This document shows positions 60,505 to 64,000 of a stretch of 64,000 nt of DNA, piece by piece. Every line of letters begins with the position of its first letter. The first letter of the stretch is position 1. The stretch is from Fasciolopsis buskii (Eukaryota > Platyhelminthes > Trematoda > Plagiorchiida > Fasciolidae): the NCBI GenBank assembly GCA_008360955.1, contig LUCM01007949.1:167937-231936 (forward strand), in the 5' to 3' direction. Position numbers and translations under genes: made by a program. A model generated the notes under the pieces. The model was not told the DNA's origin, did no database searches, and saw only the letters and a program-made list of their open reading frames with translations.

Positions 60505-63500
60505 CCGACTGAGCAGACGCAGTTTCTCAATCATTCTGGTTCGAAGAAAATGTTCCCTGAATTAGTACCTAATAATAGTTTCCCAATCAAAACATTACTT
60601 ACTGTCATTTTACAGAAATCTAGCGATACAACTTAGACATCAATGATGGAAAACCTCCAAGCGGCGTACATCTTCGGTACGTCAACTACAGCTTGGGAGC
60701 AGACAACGGAACTGAATGCATTGCGACACAGTACACGCGACCTCTCAACTTCAGTGAAGTATCAGGTGGACTCCACAATTGCTTCAGTCCCGCCTGTGCC
60801 TCTCGAGTGTTGGATATACGCGTGCCTGCCTCCACTGCCGTGCTTTCATCTTTCGTCACATACCAGGCAAAGTAACTAAAATGGTCACCAATCGTTAATT
60901 CCTCTCCATCCAGTATCAAGTTTGGGACAACCGTCATTCAGTCCTGTAACAGCACTTTACACTTTGAATTTACGAAGCATTTGCCGAACCGAGCTACAAA
61001 CCGAGAGGGTCTATCTAGTGCACGTTGTGTATGGTCCACGGATTCGAAAAGGCACGCAACGTTATCTGCCTAATCTAGCTAGGTCACACAGCTTCTCACC
61101 GTTTTACCATTTCGGCACCTACATCCCGGAGATCTCAAGGCATCCTCCATAACTTCACCCATGATGAAGTTGAACAAGAATGCAGGCATGGGACACTTGT
61201 CGAGTGCGGCTAATCGTTTCGAATGAACTTGATGGTTCACCGTATGCCCTCATGTGATCACAGGTATCCGGGTGCAGTGCTTGCAACAGGTTCACGAACC
61301 TTTCCGGCCATCCACTCCGGTTGAAGGGATCGAATAGCACCGTCTGGTCCACTGAGTCGAACGCGCCTTTTGGAACAAGAAAAACTACGACTGGGGTAGC
61401 AGTGTGTGAGGCGTTTCGCGTAACTGCCAAAAAGTATAATTGTGAGGGACGTGATCACGATTAAGGTCACTCTCTGCTGTTTGAAAGGAACGGGAGTTCG
61501 TCGTGAGCATTCTGCCTTCCCTTCTTCGGTAGTCTAATGCCCAAATCCATCTCCACTTCCGTTGGGGAATGGGGTATGAGACACAGACTATCTGCATTAG
61601 TGCTCCATTTCTTTCTCACACGGTTTTCCTAACCGAAGTTCGCGGGTTGCCGGTTTCGCATATAAGCTTAAGCAGTCTTTGACTGTCACTTGAAGCGTCT
61701 CTCCATTTGTCCGGCCATCCTAACTCGTCGGTCTTTATAGTCATTTATAAGAATTGTCGTCAGTTGACGCTTTAAATGTCGTTTCATCTTATTGGCTGTT
61801 TGTCAGTTAGGGTGCTGGAGTGTTTGCTCCATTAGATTCAGCGACTCCTGAGAAATCCAGTTTCTGTGATGTTGATGGATTTAGGCCCGCGGAACTGGGG
61901 ATAACTTGGTGCCAAATACATCGCCTGCTTGGTTTGATCCCATCACTCATCTAGGTTGCTGTTCGTTGAAGTTCTTAGCCCGTTTGAGAATTTCCGTTCA
62001 CAGTTACTGCTAGCAGCCGAATCAGACGGACGTTCTACCGCCAATCGAGACTTGCGGTCTTCGTCGATGGTCACTGAGTTGCAGGGAAAATCGCATTCAA
62101 ATTAATACGTGGTCCGATTGTTCGTACGTGGACCAGTATGACCTACTGTTCTGGACAGAACCAAACCAGCGGTAGCTTACGGCTCTATGGTCAGTCTGAC
62201 TCAGATCACCTGTCGAGTTAGAGCGTCATGTGAGTGTGTGACGCGAACTGTGTCGAAAATTTGTGTTAGACAAGAACAAATGATTGTCTGGACAAAACTG
62301 GAGAATCCTGTCCCGGTTATGTGTATGCTGAATGGGCAAGGCGCAGTACCCACCCAAACAAACCTCCAATGTACTTAGTTCTCCAACTTGCGCTTTAAGA
62401 TTACCTGCCACCTCAACGATGTCGGACGTTTTGCTCTTGCGAACGAGTATAATGAGTCCATCATGGAACTTGTCCTTTTGAATATCGGCGTTGCAGTCTG
62501 CTGGGGTGTATGCCGAAATGATAAACAATTTGGGAGTAGAACATTTAACCTTTCATGCGCCTGCTCGTCCTTGCAGTTTTACGATGCATGAACGACTATT
62601 AACCGGGATCCAGCCTAAAATTGGCGCTTCATCCTTCTCACTCATGGCCATTCCTACACCGCGTTGATACACCGTTTAAGCAGCTGCTTCGTCTCCTGAG
62701 GTTTGCATGAAATATCTTGACGAGACATTAGTTGAATTACACTACTCAAATCCTGAATTCGTATCACACTGACTCAGCATATATCAATCGAAAATGAGTT
62801 CACTGTCAGAGGCAAATAGCTTTGTTGGCAAGCTTGCACGAGAATGCATACCTTGTAGGAGCCCGGATTCAGAGGCTGACGAGATTTGGTAAAATGTGAG
62901 TTGGTACATTCCGAACCACCCACTACATTATTTGACAATAAACTGTTGCGATTGTCGAGCTTGTTATCAGTGGCTTATTATGCGTATACAGAGGATACAA
63001 GAAGAGGAAGTTGAAGGCAGAGGACACAGATGGGATAAAAGAGGGAACTCTAAGCAATAGCATCCTTATCACTACCCACCCACTCCAATGGATGCAACGG
63101 GCAGCGGGGTCTTGATTATCCTGTGCGACAACCGATGCAGTATGGAGTTCTTTGTAGGCGTGTAACTTATGAGTAATGGTGGACGGCTGTTGGTAGGCCG
63201 TCTACATGCCAAGCAGAAGAACGATTAGGGTTCTCAACCAAAGCATTTCGTTCTAACAAGAACCTGACCGTAAGGCATCGGAGTGTAGCTGAGTGGAAGC
63301 CCATCTGCTTGGATCAGTTACTAGTTTACTTCTTTTCTGCTTGGGCTGCCAACCCAAATCAATCCCCGATCGGGAGTACCAGGAAACTACTTCGTCCGGC
63401 CTTTATTTACTTATCTATCAGGTATGATTGGATCTTCGGATGGAGATAAGCTATCCTGTTTAGCTCGTTGGGTCATGGAGGCAAGCAGGCCGTCATACCA

Positions 63501-63540
63501 CATCAGAGTGCAGTCTCTTTGTGGTGATAACTGAAAGATA
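60505..63540 (-). mobile_element. RTE-like LINE, nearly full length, inactive, opposite strand
   Basis: Read right to left: a leader at about 63,540-63,170 equivalent to that at 53,503 (ATGACCCAACGAGC string kept), a 5' coding part at about 63,170-62,600, endonuclease at 62,528-62,226 (IISAYTPADCN, VAGNLKAQVGELS, SNTNFRHSS), RT fingers at 61,430-61,155 (VVFLVPKGAFDSVDQTVLFD), palm remains at about 61,100-60,940, a post-RT block at 60,937-60,686 (VPNLILDGEELTIGDHF), and a 3' end near 60,505. Endonuclease G-D-L-N reads GNLK and RT F-L-D-L-K reads FLVPK, so both activities are lost. Confidence 0.85.
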
Positions 63541-64000
63541 TCTTCGATCAATCTGGCCGCTAAGGCAGGGTCTGGAAAACTAAGCCAAACTGTTTGTTCA
63601 TCAGTGACGAGGTGTGGAAACCCCTAACACGTGAACTCTGTCGAGTAGGTCATTTCAGACTTAGGTTGTAAAGTGTGAGTGTTCCCCTAAGGATAGGATC
63701 GTAGACTTTAAGCGATATGGCTTAACGCCGCAGTCAGCAGTGCCCATGAATTTAAGTTTTTCCCGTTTTTTTGTGATTCTTCTGATTGACCGTCCTTTGG
63801 TCCCGCTTTCACTATTATTGGCTACTGCCCACCCTGCTTGTTGCTTGGCTCTGTTTTCCCAACGTGACGACTTCTTGCTTATGCTTGTCCTGTGTTAGTT
63901 CTCAGCATACGCGGACTGTTTGTTTTTGTCTTGTGCGCCAGAATTTTCTTCACTACTATCCATTTTCTGCTGTGCAATTCAGAACTCCTTCGCCAGCCGG
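63541..64000. other. No recognised feature
   Basis: AT/pyrimidine-rich sequence with no coding signal. The missing GMPPA exons are not visible here. Confidence 0.45.

Noticed and set aside
1..64000. CRISPR arrays, bacterial operons, toxin-antitoxin or phage systems
   Set aside because: No regularly spaced short repeats, ribosome-binding-site-led gene clusters or phage proteins were seen. Introns, LINEs and SINEs show the DNA is eukaryotic.

Overview
This window is repeat-dense eukaryotic draft sequence, almost certainly from a parasitic flatworm (trematode or cestode). The evidence is one clear intron-bearing metazoan gene whose first two introns are only 35 and 51 bp, a style typical of flatworm 5' introns, and the retroelement mix: RTE-like and CR1/Jockey-like LINEs, a Penelope-like element and tRNA-derived SINEs. 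There are no bacterial operons, CRISPR arrays or phage genes, and most open frames are chance or decayed transposon frames.

The one gene recognised with high confidence is GMPPA (mannose-1-phosphate guanylyltransferase alpha subunit), + strand. Six exons between 52,586 and 59,515 splice in consistent phase and encode the N-terminal nucleotidyltransferase half. The C-terminal hexapeptide-repeat half was not found and probably lies beyond 64,000. Intron 3 (4.5 kb) holds an RTE-like LINE and intron 4 a fragment of another LINE. Three further candidate host exons of unknown identity are at 1,895-1,970, at 13,851-14,048 (with a possible 45-bp intron), and at 31,330-31,439, the last with an inverted copy at 15,300-15,409.

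Layout: 1-5,000 is mostly unassigned, with two SINE copies in inverted orientation (3.5-3.95 kb). 5.3-7.0 kb is a decayed Penelope-like element (- strand) with RT and GIY-YIG domains. 7-14 kb is largely featureless. 14.8-18.3 kb is the left arm of a 3,535-bp inverted repeat. 18-26 kb is a mosaic of - strand CR1-like LINEs. 28.4-32.9 kb is the right arm plus a 919-bp duplicated part of it. 34.5-36.8 kb is a 780-bp-arm palindrome plus a third copy. 37.9-40.1 kb holds two copies of a second repeat whose inverted partner is at 21.7-22.7 kb, separated by a 191-bp N gap. 42.7-46.9 kb holds two opposed CR1-like LINEs and a Ty3/gypsy RNase H fragment. 46.9-52.2 kb is a cluster of internally deleted RTE-like copies. 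52.5-59.5 kb is GMPPA. 60-63.5 kb is rearranged RTE-like sequence.

The large near-identical repeats mostly sit next to an N (36,172; 38,985-39,175; 48,639) and several look like assembly duplications or fold-backs. The 3.5-kb inverted repeat and its 919-bp duplication carry no N at their junctions and remain open to a biological explanation. I found no convincing new multi-gene system.
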